From Clostridiales bacterium (GTDB lineage: Bacteria > Bacillota > Clostridia > Oscillospirales > Oscillospiraceae), in the NCBI GenBank assembly GCA_020859945.1, contig JAJBVG010000073.1, positions 1 to 64,000 of the forward strand: DNA of 64,000 bases. Reading direction: 5' to 3'. The position numbers were made by a program, and so were the translations under genes. Below the pieces are notes generated by a model. The model saw only the letters and a program-made list of their open reading frames with translations, ran no database searches and was not told where the DNA came from. Numbering within the stretch: position 1 is the first letter of the stretch; each line of letters opens with the position of its first letter. Shown here in pieces: positions 41,580-50,596 of the stretch.

Positions 41580-42164
41580 TTGGCAAAGCTGTATTTCAAA
41601 TACGGGGCCATGGGCAGCTCCAAAACCGCCACGGCCCTCATCACCAAGTACAACTATGAAGAGCGGGGGATGCGCGTCCTGTTGCTGAAACCGGCGGCGG
41701 ACGTGCGGGACGGCGTCACCGCCGTTCAGTCCCGGGTGGGCCTCAGCGCCCAGGCGGAGACCGTCTCCCCGGAGGACGACATTTTGGCCCTGCACCGGGA
41801 CCACGCTCCGGTGGACGTCATCATTGTGGACGAGTGCCAGTTCCTGACGGAGCAGCAAATCGACCAGCTCCGGGAGCTGGTGGACTTGGAGGACCTGCCA
41901 GTGCTGTGCTTCGGCCTGCGGACCGACTTCCAGACCCGGCTGTTCCCCGGCAGCCGCCGCCTGTTCGAGTTGGCGGACTCCATCACGGAGATCAAGACCA
42001 TCTGCCACTGCGGGGCCAAGGCCACGGTGAACGCCCGGCTGGACGATCAGGGCTATATCATCACCGAGGGCGAACAGGTGGAGCTGGGCGGCAACGAGCG
42101 GTACATCGCCATGTGTCATAAATGCTGGAAAATTTTCATCAGCGAACACAAAAAGGCCCGCTGA
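41580..42164 (+). CDS. tdk: Thymidine kinase
   Basis: It phosphorylates thymidine to dTMP for salvage. The P-loop is YGAMGSSKTATAL (residues 8-20), the DECQF motif lies at about 82-86, and the zinc-lasso cysteines are CHCGAKA and CHKCW near the end. The length of 194 is normal for the type II enzyme. The start is TTG 41580, seven bases after AAGGAGG; the first residues MAKLYFKYGAM match relatives. It lies just upstream of the nucleoside uptake operon and probably supports the same pathway. Confidence 0.96.
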   Translation: MAKLYFKYGAMGSSKTATALITKYNYEERGMRVLLLKPAADVRDGVTAVQSRVGLSAQAETVSPEDDILALHRDHAPVDVIIVDECQFLTEQQIDQLRELVDLEDLPVLCFGLRTDFQTRLFPGSRRLFELADSITEIKTICHCGAKATVNARLDDQGYIITEGEQVELGGNERYIAMCHKCWKIFISEHKKAR

Positions 42165-42332
42165 CAGTTGCATTTCTGCAAATATTTTTTCCGACAAAAG
42201 GCAAACAGGAAAAAATCTGAAATCGACCAAACTTTTTGTTGCTTTTCCGTGAAAAGCGTGTAAAATGAGAGGTGGAACCGGCTGTGAAGGGCGGTTCCGC
42301 CAAATCAAAAATACTACTTAGGAGGAAAAAAC

Positions 42333-43496
42333 ATGAAAAAGCTCATCGCGCTGTTTATGGCCATGGCTATGGTGTTCTCCCTGGCCGCCTGCGGCAGCAG
42401 CTCCAGCAGCTCTGACGCCGACACCACCAGCGACACCAGCGCCGCCGCGGACGCCACCGCCACCAACACCGACTACCGTGTGGCCATGATCACCGACTAC
42501 GGCGACATCACCGACCAGTCCTTCAACCAGACCACCTACGAGGCCTGCAAGGAGTACTGCGCCGACAACGGCCTGGACTTCATCTACTACAAGCCCGACT
42601 CCGACTCCGACGCTGACCGTGTCGCCATGGTCGAGAAGGCCGTCGACGAGGGTTACAACGTGGTCGTGATGCCCGGCTACGCCTTCGCCCCCACCATCGA
42701 AGCCACCGCTGAGGACTATTCCGACATCACCTTCATCGCCCTGGACGTCAGCTCCAGCGACTTCAGCGAAGGCTATGAGCTGCCCTCCAACGTCTACTGC
42801 GCTGTTTACCAGGAAGAGCTGGCCGGTTACATGGCCGGTGTCGCCGCTGTCAAGCTGGGCTACACCCATCTGGGCTTCCTGGGCGGCATGGCTGTCCCCG
42901 CTGTTATCCGCTATGGCTATGGCTTCGTGCTGGGCGCTGACGCCGCCGCTGCCGAGCTGGGCACCGACGTGACCGTCGAGTATGTCTACGGCAACCAGTT
43001 CTCCGGCGACTCCGACATCACCGCTTACATGGACAGCTGGTATCAGAACCTGGGCGTCGAAGTGGTCTTTGCCTGCGGCGGCTCCATCTACACCTCCGCC
43101 TGTGAATCCGCCGCCAAGGTGGACGGCAAGGTCATCGGCGTGGACACCGACCAGGCTGAGCTGATCGACGGCACCTACGGCGAGGGCATGACCGTTACCT
43201 CCGCCATGAAGGGCCTGGCCACCACCGTTAAGGATATGCTGGACGAGGTCGTGGCCGGCAACTTCGCTGAGTACGGCGGCCAGATCGCCACTCTGGGCCT
43301 GGTCTCCGGCGACGACGTGGAAGCCAACTATGTCCAGCTCCCCACCGCCTCCACTCAGTGGGCCGACGGCTTCACCGAGGACGACTATGCGGCCCTGGTC
43401 AGCGATATGTATGACGGCACCATCACCGTCTCCAACGACACCACCACCGAGCCTGAGGTCTCCATCACCGTCAACTACTACGGCAACGTCAAGTAA
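42333..43496 (+). CDS. BMP family nucleoside-binding lipoprotein
   Basis: The substrate-binding part of an ABC nucleoside importer (PnrA/BmpA type). It has a lipoprotein signal with Cys20 in the lipobox SLAAC, then a Ser/Asp/Thr-rich linker. The binding fold starts at RVAMITDYGDITDQSFNQTT and contains VVVMPGYAFAPTI, VAAVKLGYTHLGFLGG and VVFACGGSIY. The length of 387 is typical. AGGAGG stands eight bases before ATG 42333. A terminator follows, while the ATPase and permeases have their own promoter; a higher dose of binding protein would result. Confidence 0.93.
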   Translation: MKKLIALFMAMAMVFSLAACGSSSSSSDADTTSDTSAAADATATNTDYRVAMITDYGDITDQSFNQTTYEACKEYCADNGLDFIYYKPDSDSDADRVAMVEKAVDEGYNVVVMPGYAFAPTIEATAEDYSDITFIALDVSSSDFSEGYELPSNVYCAVYQEELAGYMAGVAAVKLGYTHLGFLGGMAVPAVIRYGYGFVLGADAAAAELGTDVTVEYVYGNQFSGDSDITAYMDSWYQNLGVEVVFACGGSIYTSACESAAKVDGKVIGVDTDQAELIDGTYGEGMTVTSAMKGLATTVKDMLDEVVAGNFAEYGGQIATLGLVSGDDVEANYVQLPTASTQWADGFTEDDYAALVSDMYDGTITVSNDTTTEPEVSITVNYYGNVK

Positions 43497-43509
43497 TCAC
43501 AATTTACCC

Positions 43510-43546
43510 GAGGCAGGGGCGTTTTCGCCCCTGTCTCTTTTTTCTG
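43510..43546 (+). terminator. Terminator after the BMP lipoprotein gene
   Basis: GAGGCAGGGGCG TTTT CGCCCCTGTCTC stem-loop followed by TTTTTTCTGTTTT. Confidence 0.9.
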
Positions 43547-43628
43547 TTTTGCGCGGCAGGGCGCATTTCTTAGCCTTGTAAATTGGATGGCCCAATAACA
43601 GCAATATTTCTTTCGGCAAATTTGTCAA

Positions 43629-43658
43629 ATTTGTTTGAAAAAGCGCGTAAGTTATAGT
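43629..43658 (+). promoter_or_regulatory. Candidate promoter of the nucleoside ABC operon
   Basis: TTGTTT with TATAGT/TAGTAT 16-18 bp downstream. The MITE at 43701 would lie in the leader of this transcript. Confidence 0.5.
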
Positions 43659-43700
43659 ATACTGAAAGACAACAACCGGGTTAAGGCCCGAAGAATCATG

Positions 43701-43863
43701 AGGAAGCTCTGCTTCAATGGCCTTGGATGGCTGGGCGAGCAGATTTTGTGCAAATCGAGGCGCAGAATCGCAGGAATACTTTGTGTATTTCAAGATTCTG
43801 CAACGAAGAGTTGCGCGAAATATGCCGTCCAGACGCCGAGAGTTATTGAATCAGAGGTTCCTA
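43701..43863 (+). mobile_element. Family C MITE-like element, copy 2
   Basis: A 163-bp unit with terminal repeats AGGAAGCTCTGCTTCAATGG and, inverted, AGGAACCTCTGATTCAATAA. The interior matches the copy at 12810-12972 in inverted orientation, including the frame starting MALDGWASRFCANRG. It ends 26 bp before the TTG of the ABC ATPase and so brings new sequence right up to its ribosome site. Confidence 0.8.
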
Positions 43864-43888
43864 CTAAAAAAGAGGGAGGTCGAAAGCT

Positions 43889-45430
43889 TTGGAACAGCCA
43901 TATGCCATTGAAATGCTCCACATCACCAAGCGTTTTCCGGGCATCATCGCCAACGATGACATCACGCTCCAGCTGAGAAAGGGCGAGATCCACGCGCTGC
44001 TTGGCGAAAACGGCGCGGGGAAATCCACCCTGATGAGCGTCCTGTTCGGCTTGTACCAGGCGGAGGAAGGCATTATCAAAAAGGACGGCAAGGAGGTCCA
44101 AATCAAGGACCCCAACGACGCCAACGATTTGGGCATCGGCATGGTGCATCAGCACTTTAAGCTGGTGGAATGTTTCTCCGTACTGGACAACATCATTTTG
44201 GGCGTGGAGCCAACCACCAAGGGCGGCGTGCTGCAAAAGGCCGAGGCGCGAAAGAAAATCATCGCCCTGTCCGACAAATACGGCCTGAAAGTGGACCCCG
44301 ACGCCATGGTCGAGGACATCACCGTGGGTATGCAGCAGCGCACCGAGATCATGAAAATGCTCTACCGGGACAACGAGATCCTCATCTTCGACGAGCCGAC
44401 GGCGGTGCTGACGCCCCAGGAGATCGAAGAGCTGATGCAGATCATGCGCAACCTGGCCGCCGAGGGCAAGAGCATCCTGTTCATCTCTCACAAGCTCAAC
44501 GAAATCATGGAGGTGGCCGACCGCTGCACCGTCCTGCGCAAGGGCAAGTACATCGGCACCATCGACATCGCCAACACCACCCGGGAGGAGCTGTCCCGCA
44601 TGATGGTGGGCCGTGACGTGGAGTTCGTGGTGCAGAAGGACGAGGCCAAGCCCGGCGACGTGATTTTGGACGTGCAGGGCCTGACCGTTGCCTCCAAAGC
44701 CCACAGCAACAACGCCGTCAAGAACGTCTCCTTCCAGGTCCATGCGGGCGAAATCGTCTGCATCGCCGGTATCGACGGCAACGGCCAGACCGAGCTGGTC
44801 TACGGCCTGACCGGTCTGGAGCCGGTCAGCTCCGGCACCGTCAAGCTGGAGGGGCAGGACATCACCCACGCCCCCATCCGCAAACGCTCCACCATGGGCA
44901 TGAGCCACATCCCCGAGGACCGGCACAAGCACGGTTTGGTGCTGGACTACTCTCTGGAGTACAACATGGTCCTCCAGCGGTACTTCGAGCCGGAGTTCGT
45001 CAGCAAGGCGGGCTTCCTGAAACAGGGGGCCATCCGCAGCTACGCCGAGCGGCTCATTGGCGAATATGACGTGCGCAGCGGCCAGGGCCCCATCACCATC
45101 GCCCGCAGCATGTCCGGCGGCAACCAGCAGAAGGCCATCATCGCCCGGGAGATCGACAAGGACCCCGAGCTGTTGATCGCCGTCCAGCCCACCCGCGGCC
45201 TGGACGTGGGCGCCATCGAGTACATCCACAAGCAGATCGTCGCCACCCGGGACGCCGGAAAGGGCGTGCTGCTGGTCAGCCTGGAGCTGGACGAGGTCAT
45301 GTCCCTGTCGGACCGCATCCTGGTCATGTACGAGGGCGAAATCGTCGGCGAGCTGAACCCCAAGACCACCACCGTGGAAGAGATGGGCCTGTACATGGCC
45401 GGCGCAAAGAGGGGGGCGACAAGCGCATGA
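43889..45430 (+). CDS. Nucleoside ABC transporter, ATP-binding protein (two ABC domains)
   Basis: The energy-coupling ATPase of the nucleoside importer, a fused double-ABC protein of 513 residues like NupO/RbsA. The first half has Walker A GENGAGKSTLMS and Walker B ILIFDEPTAVLTPQE, with a degenerate signature (TVGMQQRTEI). The second half has a degenerate Walker A (GIDGNGQTELV), signature SMSGGNQQKA and LLIAVQPTRGLDVGA. This asymmetry is normal for the family. The start is TTG 43889 with GAGGGAGG ten bases upstream. The stop overlaps the first permease start (ATGA). Confidence 0.95.
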   Translation: MEQPYAIEMLHITKRFPGIIANDDITLQLRKGEIHALLGENGAGKSTLMSVLFGLYQAEEGIIKKDGKEVQIKDPNDANDLGIGMVHQHFKLVECFSVLDNIILGVEPTTKGGVLQKAEARKKIIALSDKYGLKVDPDAMVEDITVGMQQRTEIMKMLYRDNEILIFDEPTAVLTPQEIEELMQIMRNLAAEGKSILFISHKLNEIMEVADRCTVLRKGKYIGTIDIANTTREELSRMMVGRDVEFVVQKDEAKPGDVILDVQGLTVASKAHSNNAVKNVSFQVHAGEIVCIAGIDGNGQTELVYGLTGLEPVSSGTVKLEGQDITHAPIRKRSTMGMSHIPEDRHKHGLVLDYSLEYNMVLQRYFEPEFVSKAGFLKQGAIRSYAERLIGEYDVRSGQGPITIARSMSGGNQQKAIIAREIDKDPELLIAVQPTRGLDVGAIEYIHKQIVATRDAGKGVLLVSLELDEVMSLSDRILVMYEGEIVGELNPKTTTVEEMGLYMAGAKRGATSA

Positions 45431-46572
45431 AAAAAGAAAAGACATCTTTGCTGCGCAACGCCGGGGTACAGTCCCTGCTGGCCTCGCTGCTGTGCATCCT
45501 CATCGGCCTGATCGTGGGTTACATCGTGCTGCTCATCATCGAACCCAGCGGCGCGAATGAGGCCATCACCACCATCATCAAGAACTTTTTGACCTACTCC
45601 CGCACGGACACCCAGCTCAAGTATCTGGGCAACACCCTGGCTAAGACCGCGCCCCTGCTGCTGTGCAGCCTGTCGGTGCTGTTCGCCTACAAAGCGGGCC
45701 TGTTTAACATCGGCGCCGCCGGTCAGTACGTCATCGGCGCAGGCGCCAGCCTGTACTTCGCCCTGGCCCTGAACATGCCCTGGTATGTGTGCCTCATCGC
45801 GGCCATCATCGCCGGTGCGGTGCTGGGCGCTATCTCCGGCCTGCTCTACGCTTATCGCAACGTGAACGTGGTCATCTCCTGCATCATGCTCAACTGGATT
45901 AGCCTCTACTCCGTCAACACGCTGCTCACCAGCGTGAAGGACTCCACCAGCCCCTACACCCTTCCTCTGGCCAGCACCAACCCCAGCGCAGTGCTGCCCA
46001 CCCTGGGTCTGGACAAGCTGTTCAACGGCAACGAGTACGTCACCATCGCCGTCCCGCTGTCCATCATCATCGCCATCGTCATCTGGGTCGTTCTGGAAAA
46101 GACCAAGATGGGCTACGAGCTGAAGGCCACCGGCTATAACAAAAACGCCGCCAAGTACTGCGGTATGCAGGAGAAGAAGAACCTGGTCATGACCATGGCC
46201 ATCTCCGGCGCCCTGGCCAGCATGGGCGCGGCCCTGTACTTCCTGACCGGCTTCGAGCAGTGGTCCTGTAGCCAGGCGTCCGTGCCTGACATGGGCTTCA
46301 ACGGCATCGCGGCGGCCTTCCTGGGCGGCCTCAGCCCCCTGGGTTCCATCCTGTCCTCCTTCTTCATCCAGCACATTTCCAGCGGCGGCGCGTATGTGGA
46401 TAAGACCATGTACTGCGCTCAGATCTCCGACCTGATTTCCTCCATCATCATCTATGCCTGCGGCTTCGTGATGTTCTTTAAGTACGTCATGAACAAGCGG
46501 ATGGACCACTCGGCGGAAAAGAAGGCCGAAAAAGAAGCGTCCAAGGACGAGAAAGGAGGGGCTGAGCAATGA
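45427..46572 (+). CDS. Nucleoside ABC transporter permease 1
   Basis: A membrane subunit of the BMP-type importer (PF02653, BPD_transp_2). About nine hydrophobic segments are visible, with LFAYKAGLFNIGAAGQYVIG and NVVISCIMLNWI typical of the group. The C-terminal conserved segment is FNGIAAAFLGGLSPLGSILS, followed by a charged Lys/Glu tail (residues 355-381). It starts at ATG 45427, overlapping the ATPase stop, and in turn overlaps the second permease by four bases, so all three are translationally coupled. Confidence 0.94.
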   Translation: MKKEKTSLLRNAGVQSLLASLLCILIGLIVGYIVLLIIEPSGANEAITTIIKNFLTYSRTDTQLKYLGNTLAKTAPLLLCSLSVLFAYKAGLFNIGAAGQYVIGAGASLYFALALNMPWYVCLIAAIIAGAVLGAISGLLYAYRNVNVVISCIMLNWISLYSVNTLLTSVKDSTSPYTLPLASTNPSAVLPTLGLDKLFNGNEYVTIAVPLSIIIAIVIWVVLEKTKMGYELKATGYNKNAAKYCGMQEKKNLVMTMAISGALASMGAALYFLTGFEQWSCSQASVPDMGFNGIAAAFLGGLSPLGSILSSFFIQHISSGGAYVDKTMYCAQISDLISSIIIYACGFVMFFKYVMNKRMDHSAEKKAEKEASKDEKGGAEQ

Positions 46573-47507
46573 TCCTGCTGCTGCAATATACGCTGATTTT
46601 CGCGTCGGTCCTGATGCTGGTGGCCCTGGGCGGCTGCTTCTCCGAACACTCCGGCATCGTCAACATCGGTCTGGAGGGCATCATGGTCATGGGCGCCCTG
46701 GGCGGCGCTCTGGTAATGAAATTCCTGCCCAACCTGCCCGCTCCCCTGATGATTCTGTTGGTAGTGGTCTGCTCCATGGCCTTGGGCACGGTGTACTCCC
46801 TGTTGCTGGCCGTGGCCGCCATCAACTTCCAGGCGGACCAGACCCTGGTGGGCACCGCCATGAACCTGTTGGGCACTGCCGCCGCCACGGTCTTTGTCAA
46901 GGCCATGAACACGGCGGAGAGCGTGGACAACGTCTCCTCCATCATCCAGTACGTCAACCAGAAGAAGGCCCTCGTGGTCTACATCGGCAAGTTCGAGTTC
47001 AACTGGTTCATGCTCATCGCGGTGGTGCTGCTGATCCTCTCCTACTTCATCCTCTACAAGACCCAGTTCGGCCTGCGGCTGATGGCCTGCGGCGAACACC
47101 CCCAGGCGGCGGACTCTGTGGGCATCAACGTCTACAAAATGCGCTATGCCGGTGTGCTCATCTCCGGTATGCTGGGCGGCCTGGGCGGTATCGTCTACAT
47201 CACCGCCGGCGTCAGCGAGTGGAAGTTTGAAAACGGCGTGGCGGGCTTCGGTTTCCTGGCTTTGGCCGTTATGATCTTCGGCCAGTGGAAACCCCACAAC
47301 ATCGCTCTGGCGGCGCTGCTGTTTGGTATGCTCCGCGCCCTGTCCAACGTGTACACCGCGTTTGACTTCCTGGCAGCCCTGAACCTGCCCGGCAACCTCT
47401 ACAACATGCTGCCCTACATCATCTGCCTGGTGGTGCTGGCGTTCACCTCCAAGAACTCCAGAGCGCCCAAGGCCGAAGGTATCCCCTACGACAAGGGACA
47501 ACGGTAA
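46569..47507 (+). CDS. Nucleoside ABC transporter permease 2
   Basis: The second membrane subunit, 312 residues, with about eight transmembrane segments. GCFSEHSGIVNIGLEGIMVM near the N-terminus and GGLGGIVYITAGVSEWKFE, GFGFLALAVMIFGQWKP near the C-terminus are the usual signatures. ATG 46569 overlaps the first permease stop; GGAGGGGCTGAGCA precedes it. The phosphorylase gene follows after 151 bp. Confidence 0.94.
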   Translation: MILLLQYTLIFASVLMLVALGGCFSEHSGIVNIGLEGIMVMGALGGALVMKFLPNLPAPLMILLVVVCSMALGTVYSLLLAVAAINFQADQTLVGTAMNLLGTAAATVFVKAMNTAESVDNVSSIIQYVNQKKALVVYIGKFEFNWFMLIAVVLLILSYFILYKTQFGLRLMACGEHPQAADSVGINVYKMRYAGVLISGMLGGLGGIVYITAGVSEWKFENGVAGFGFLALAVMIFGQWKPHNIALAALLFGMLRALSNVYTAFDFLAALNLPGNLYNMLPYIICLVVLAFTSKNSRAPKAEGIPYDKGQR

Positions 47508-47550
47508 TTTTCGCACCATTTTACAAAAAACAACACATAACTCCATCGCG

Positions 47551-47576
47551 CCCCGCGTCCCCTTCGGACGCGGGGT
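47551..47576 (+). promoter_or_regulatory. Intercistronic hairpin between permease 2 and pdp
   Basis: CCCCGCGTCC CCTTC GGACGCGGGG stem without a T-run. It may set mRNA stability or partial termination between the transport and catabolic parts of the block. Confidence 0.55.
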
Positions 47577-47658
47577 TGCCCAAAATCCGCGCCTGCCGCT
47601 GGGCGCAGGGTTCACACCAAATTTCGCATCAACAGCGGCAAAAGGGGGATGAACTGCC

Positions 47659-48960
47659 ATGCGCATGACAGACCTGATCGAATCCAAAAAAGCGGGCCAG
47701 GCCCTGACCGAAGCGGAAATTCGCTGGATGATCCGCGGCTACACCGACGGAGACATCCCGGACTACCAGATGGCGGCCATGGCAATGGCCATCTGCTGGC
47801 AGGGGATGGACGACGACGAGACCGCCGTCCTCACCGACGCCATGCTCCACAGCGGCGACACGGTGGACCTCTCCGCCTTCGGTCCCCTGACCGTGGACAA
47901 GCACTCCACCGGCGGCGTGGGCGACAAGACCACCCTCATCGTGGCCCCGGTGGTGGCGTCCCTGGGCGGACGGCTGGCCAAAATGTCCGGCCGGGGACTG
48001 GGACACACCGGCGGCACCATCGACAAGTTGGAATCCATCCCCGGCTTCCGCACCGAACTGTCCGCGGAGGAATTTCTCCGGGTGGTGGAAGAGGTAGGTG
48101 TGGCCGTCATCGGTCAGACCGGCAACCTCTGCCCCGCCGACAAAAAGCTCTACGCCCTGCGGGACGTCACCGGAACGGTGGGCAGTCTGCCCCTTATCGC
48201 CTCCTCTATCATGTCCAAAAAGCTGGCGGCAGGGGCAAAATCCATCGTTTTGGACGTGAAAATCGGCTCCGGCGCGTTCATGAAAACCGAGGCCGAGGGG
48301 CGGCAGCTGGCCGAAACGATGGTGGCCCTGGGCCGGGGACATGGCCGCAACACGGCGGCGCTGCTGACCAACATGGATGTCCCCCTGGGCCATGCCGTGG
48401 GTAACGCCCTGGAGGTTCGGGAGGCAGCGGAGCTGCTGCAAGGGAAGGGCGACAGCGACCTGAAAACGCTGTGCGTGGCCCTGTCCGCCACGCTGCTCTC
48501 CCTGTGCCACGGCTGGAGCCGGGAGGAGGCAGAGGCGCGGGTGCTGGACTGCATCGCCAGCGGCGCGGCCTTCGAGACCCTCTGCCGCTGGGCGGAGGCC
48601 CAGGGCGGCGATTCCTCGGTGCTGCGGGACCTGTCCCTGCTGCCCCAGGCGGCTCACGTCCGCCCGGTTTACGCTGACCGCTCCGGCTGGATCACCCATA
48701 TGGACGCCAAACAAATCGGTGAGGCGTCGGTGGTGCTGGGAGCCGGACGGGTGAAAAAGGGCGACCCCATCGACCACGCGGCGGGCATCGTGCTGGCGAA
48801 AAAGACCGGCGACGCGGTCTCTGCCGGGGACGTGCTGGCCTGGCTGCACACCAGCCAGCCGGACACGCTGGACGCCGCCCAGCAGCAGGTGCTCTCCGCT
48901 CTGACCATCGGGGAGGAGCAGCCCGCACCCCAAACGTTGATTTACGGCATCGTTCGATAG
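47659..48960 (+). CDS. pdp: Pyrimidine-nucleoside phosphorylase
   Basis: It cleaves uridine and thymidine (and deoxyuridine) with phosphate to the base and (deoxy)ribose 1-phosphate. The thymidine/pyrimidine phosphorylase signature SGRGLGHTGGTIDKLESIPG lies at about residues 113-132, and DKHSTGGVGDKTTLI supplies the phosphate site. The length of 433 is normal. ATG 47659 follows AAAGGGGGATGAACTGCC. With the importer upstream and uridine kinase and deoC downstream it forms the catabolic part of the nucleoside block. Confidence 0.95.
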   Translation: MRMTDLIESKKAGQALTEAEIRWMIRGYTDGDIPDYQMAAMAMAICWQGMDDDETAVLTDAMLHSGDTVDLSAFGPLTVDKHSTGGVGDKTTLIVAPVVASLGGRLAKMSGRGLGHTGGTIDKLESIPGFRTELSAEEFLRVVEEVGVAVIGQTGNLCPADKKLYALRDVTGTVGSLPLIASSIMSKKLAAGAKSIVLDVKIGSGAFMKTEAEGRQLAETMVALGRGHGRNTAALLTNMDVPLGHAVGNALEVREAAELLQGKGDSDLKTLCVALSATLLSLCHGWSREEAEARVLDCIASGAAFETLCRWAEAQGGDSSVLRDLSLLPQAAHVRPVYADRSGWITHMDAKQIGEASVVLGAGRVKKGDPIDHAAGIVLAKKTGDAVSAGDVLAWLHTSQPDTLDAAQQQVLSALTIGEEQPAPQTLIYGIVR

Positions 48961-48974
48961 GAGGGACGGCAAAC

Positions 48975-49619
48975 ATGGAACGCCCAATGGTGATCGGCAT
49001 TGCCGGCGGCAGCGGCAAAACCACCCTGGTGGAGGCGTTGATGGCCTACTTCGGGGAGGACATCACCCTGCTGAGCCACGACAACTATTACCGCGCCCAT
49101 GACGACATGACCTATGAGGAGCGCTGTGCGCTGAACTACGACCACCCCGACGCTTTCGAGACGGCGCTGATGGTCCAGCACCTCCAGGAGCTAAAGCAGG
49201 GGAGGGGCATCCGCTGCCCGGTTTACGACTACTCCGTCCACAACCGCAGCGGCAAGACGCTGCGGGTCCAGCCCAGGCCGGTCATTCTGGTGGAGGGCAT
49301 CCTGATTTTTGCCGACCCGGACCTTTGCCGGGAGATGGACATCAAAATCTTTGTGGACACCGACGCCGACGTGCGGCTCTGCCGCCGCATCCGGCGGGAC
49401 GTCCGGGACCGGGCGCGCTCCGTGGACTCGGTCATCGACCAGTATCTGACCACCGTAAAGCCCATGCACGAGCAATTCGTGGAGCCCAGCCGGAAAAATG
49501 CCGACCTGGTGGTACCGGAGGGCGGCAAAAACGCGGTGGCGCTGGAGATGATCGTGGAGCGTATCCGCAAGCATCTGAAAAGTGCGGCGGCGTTTCATGA
49601 ACCCACCGCCTTAGAATAA
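48975..49619 (+). CDS. udk: Uridine kinase with a shortened P-loop
   Basis: It should phosphorylate uridine (or cytidine) to UMP/CMP. The protein of 214 residues matches Udk along its length: [61 protein letters not shown] and [16 protein letters not shown]. The P-loop, however, reads [11 protein letters not shown], two residues shorter than the usual GG(S/T)(G/A)SGKT. The DNA (GGC GGC AGC GGC AAA ACC) is unambiguous. Whether it stays active is uncertain. The ribosome site GGAGG overlaps the pdp stop, 9 bp before ATG 48975. Confidence 0.9.
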   Translation: MERPMVIGIAGGSGKTTLVEALMAYFGEDITLLSHDNYYRAHDDMTYEERCALNYDHPDAFETALMVQHLQELKQGRGIRCPVYDYSVHNRSGKTLRVQPRPVILVEGILIFADPDLCREMDIKIFVDTDADVRLCRRIRRDVRDRARSVDSVIDQYLTTVKPMHEQFVEPSRKNADLVVPEGGKNAVALEMIVERIRKHLKSAAAFHEPTALE

Positions 49620-49663
49620 CAAAAGCGGCATTTCTGCGCCGCACAAGGAAAGGACAAACCACT

Positions 49664-50323
49664 ATGGATTACAATGAGATTCTCCGCCACGTAGACCACA
49701 CCCTGCTGCGGCAGGACGCCTCCTGGGAGGAAATTCAGACGATTTGCGACGACGCGGTACGCTATCAAACCGCCAGCATCTGTATCCCGCCCTCTTACGT
49801 CCGCCGCTGCGCGGAGTATCTGGCGGGCCGGGTGCGGGTCTGCACCGTCATCGGCTTCCCCAACGGCTACAACACCACCGCCGTCAAAGCCTTTGAAGCG
49901 GCGGATGCTGCCGACGGCGGCGCGGACGAAATCGACATGGTCATCAACCTGGGCTGGGTCAAGGACGGCCTGTGGAACCTGGTGCTGAACGAAATTCAGT
50001 CCGTCAAGGCGGCCTGCCGGGGCAAGACCCTGAAAGTCATCATCGAGACCTGCCTGCTCACCGAAGAGGAAAAGGTGCGCATGTGCGCCATCGTCACCGA
50101 GGCCGGGGCGGATTACATCAAGACCTCCACCGGCTTCTCCACCGGCGGGGCCACCCGCGAGGACGTGGCGCTGTTCGCCGCCAACGTGGGACCTGACGTG
50201 AAGATCAAGGCCGCAGGCGGCATCTCCAGCCTCCAGGACGCGGAGGACTTCATGGCCCTGGGCGCGGACCGATTGGGCACCAGCCGCATCGTCAAGCTGG
50301 TCAAGGCGGAAGAGGGGAAATAA
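49664..50323 (+). CDS. deoC: Deoxyribose-phosphate aldolase
   Basis: It cleaves 2-deoxyribose 5-phosphate to glyceraldehyde 3-phosphate and acetaldehyde, completing deoxynucleoside breakdown. The Schiff-base lysine lies in [15 protein letters not shown] (about residues 146-160), and KAAGGISS holds the second active-site lysine. The start [16 protein letters not shown] is typical. The length of 219 is normal. ATG 49664 follows AAGGAAAGGAC. It is the last gene of the nucleoside block. A phosphopentomutase (deoB), needed to link it to pdp, is not in the window. Confidence 0.96.
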   Translation: MDYNEILRHVDHTLLRQDASWEEIQTICDDAVRYQTASICIPPSYVRRCAEYLAGRVRVCTVIGFPNGYNTTAVKAFEAADAADGGADEIDMVINLGWVKDGLWNLVLNEIQSVKAACRGKTLKVIIETCLLTEEEKVRMCAIVTEAGADYIKTSTGFSTGGATREDVALFAANVGPDVKIKAAGGISSLQDAEDFMALGADRLGTSRIVKLVKAEEGK

Positions 50324-50346
50324 GGCCCCAATTTCATCCATCCGCC

Positions 50347-50456
50347 TGTAGGGGCGGCCCTTACCGTCAAGCGGTACTTCCGGGGCTTTGCCCCTCCCTG
50401 TGGCCGCCCTGGGCAGCGAAGTTCGATTTTTCGGGCGGCCACGGGCCGCCCCTACA
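50347..50456. repeat. Family B palindromic repeat, copy 3 (with nested mini-hairpin)
   Basis: TGTAGGGGCGGCCC at the left and GGGCCGCCCCTACA at the right, 110 bp. A mini-hairpin is inserted at 50362-50380, followed by a GGGGCTTTGCCCC inverted repeat. Confidence 0.85.
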
Positions 50457-50538
50457 AAAAAACGGAGTTTTTCATCATGTTTTTCTAATCTCTGCGAAAC
50501 GAACCTGCCCTCTCAAACCTACTCACAAAAACAACAAG

Positions 50539-50566
50539 TCCCGGCCTGGGTGCAGGCCGGGACTGT
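50539..50566. terminator. Bidirectional terminator between deoC and the ECF gene
   Basis: AGTCCCGGCCTG / CAGGCCGGGACT stem of 12 bp with a short loop, between convergent genes. Confidence 0.85.
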
Positions 50567-50596
50567 TCGTTTCCGGAAAATCAAATGGTAACACGC

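Noticed and set aside
42165..42332. Purine riboswitch before the BMP lipoprotein gene
   Set aside because: The leader has no conserved purine-aptamer loops; it is short and AT-rich with only a weak promoter-like pattern.
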